A stretch of 64,000 bases of DNA, taken from Nitrospira sp. GTDB lineage: Bacteria > Nitrospirota > Nitrospiria > Nitrospirales > Nitrospiraceae. The notes under the pieces were generated by a model, which was given only the letters and a program-made list of their open reading frames with translations, was not told where the DNA came from and ran no database searches. Below are positions 63,205-64,000 of the stretch, one piece after another. The DNA lies in NCBI GenBank assembly GCA_016788885.1, contig JAEURX010000018.1:1-64000 (forward strand). The letters are read 5' to 3'. The position numbers were made by a program, and so were the translations under genes. The stretch's first letter is position 1, and every line of letters begins with the position of its first letter.

Positions 63205-64000
63205 TTAAAACAGGGTGACATTCGCATCGTCTGCTGGGGCAGCGGCCTGCGTCGTTGGCGCAAACTGCCCATTCGTGGACTGATGAAACAGGACTCGCTC
63301 CTCTTCCATGGTGTAGGTTTTGTCGAGATTCGCGAGCATATCCAGCTTGTCTGCAACACGGTCGCGGGAATGACCTTGAATCAGCGCGTCCATCAGTTCA
63401 CGTACGTGCGTGAGAGGCTCAATGACATGTTCAAGTTTTTGTCTGGTGATGTCTTGGAACTGCAACGCCATGATGATTTTGCCGACATCCTGTGCGAGTT
63501 CGTCGGCGTGCGCTTTTGAGTTCATGATGGCGAACTGGAGCGTTTTATTACGTTCCGCAAGGCCGTGGGTCATCTGGTCGAGACGATGTTTAATCGAGAG
63601 TGTCTTGCTGAGATCTACCGAGGCGAGGCTCTCAACCGTGCGCATGGCATGGCTGGTGCTTTTCTGCACATCCTTCACCATGCTGTTGATGCTACTGGCG
63701 GCTTGGCCAGACCGGTTTGCCAGTTTCGTGACTTCATCCGCCACGACGGCGAATCCGCGACCATGCTCTCCCGCTCGAGCGGCTTCGATCGCGGCATTGA
63801 GTGCGAGCAACCGCGTCTGGTCGGCAATGAACTCGATCTCGCCGATCATGCCGGTGATGGCCTTCGTACTGCGTTCAACCTCATCCATGATGGTGGCGAC
63901 ATTCAGAGCCATTTCCGACGACTTCATGACGTCACTGACAAACCCTTCGAGCATGGTGTCGGTGGTTTTGAGGACGGTGTCCAGATTGAGTTCGCCGCCG
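63205..64000 (-). CDS. MCP signalling protein with CheZ-like motif (5' end cut by window)
   Basis: The frame is open to the window edge, so the N-terminus is missing; 264 residues are visible. The first part has the MCP hairpin tip ([29 protein letters not shown]). A helix near the C-terminal half reads [15 protein letters not shown]; its D-x3-Q spacing equals the CheZ catalytic FQDLTGQ (Asp143/Gln147 in E. coli). The protein ends DDANVTLF, similar to the CheD tail and reminiscent of the CheY-binding CheZ tail. Receptor, phosphatase or both are possible. Confidence 0.82.
   Translation of the reverse strand, partial: GGELNLDTVLKTTDTMLEGFVSDVMKSSEMALNVATIMDEVERSTKAITGMIGEIEFIADQTRLLALNAAIEAARAGEHGRGFAVVADEVTKLANRSGQAASSINSMVKDVQKSTSHAMRTVESLASVDLSKTLSIKHRLDQMTHGLAERNKTLQFAIMNSKAHADELAQDVGKIIMALQFQDITRQKLEHVIEPLTHVRELMDALIQGHSRDRVADKLDMLANLDKTYTMEEERVLFHQSTNGQFAPTTQAAAPADDANVTLF

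Overview
The window looks like a chromosomal segment of a Nitrospira-like bacterium (phylum Nitrospirota). This is an inference from gene content: Pseudomonas-style long PstC and PstA, a VPLPA-CTERM/exosortase polysaccharide locus, and a large soluble chemotaxis operon with a partner-switching module. No rRNA, tRNA or CRISPR array was seen, so the assignment cannot be confirmed here.

Region 1 (about 0-18.7 kb) is a phosphate-acquisition and polyphosphate island. It has two PstS paralogues, pstC-pstA-pstB-phoU-ppx/gppA in one operon, a beta-barrel porin, a PsiE-family membrane protein, a PhoB-like regulator with a degenerate receiver, two further orphan response regulators, SixA and a CHAD-domain protein. 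Hexamers repeated every 11 bp, of the form TT(A/T)ACA-N5-(G/T)T(A/T)ACA, lie upstream of both pstS genes, the porin and the PhoB-like gene. They look like the local Pho box. A three-gene lipoprotein operon and a roughly 130-bp palindromic intergenic element also lie here.

Region 2 (about 18.8-50.7 kb) is an exopolysaccharide/exosortase locus, almost entirely on the minus strand. In transcription order it runs: GDP-mannose 4,6-dehydratase, glycosyltransferase, FkbM and SAM methyltransferases, Wzx flippase, Wzy-like polymerase/ligase, more glycosyltransferases and hexapeptide acetyltransferases, two tandem GH56-hyaluronidase-like secreted proteins, a VPLPA-CTERM protein, a fused exosortase-EpsI protein, a WecA-like initiating transferase, a PrsT-type TPR lipoprotein, a Wza-like exporter, an outer-membrane barrel, a Wzz-like chain-length protein, a tyrosine-autokinase-like ATPase and an ExeA-like ATPase. 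The locus ends in a decayed oxidoreductase. A heparinase II/III-like gene (plus strand) and wecB flank it. The middle of the glycosyltransferase block is visibly AT-richer than the rest, suggesting transfer.

Region 3 (about 50.8-64 kb) is a minus-strand chemotaxis operon: an MCP/CheZ-like protein (cut by the window edge), cheY, cheA, cheW, a globin-PAS-PAS-MCP chemoreceptor, a DUF420-like membrane protein, cheR, cheD and cheB. It continues into two STAS proteins, a receiver-PP2C phosphatase, an Hpt protein and a receiver-HATPase protein, which together form a complete partner-switching set. The most unusual observations are the flavohaemoglobin-type globin joined to a soluble chemoreceptor with a strong internal start site, the GH56-like pair beside the exosortase, the MCP protein carrying a CheZ-like D-x3-Q motif, and the partner switch inside the che operon.
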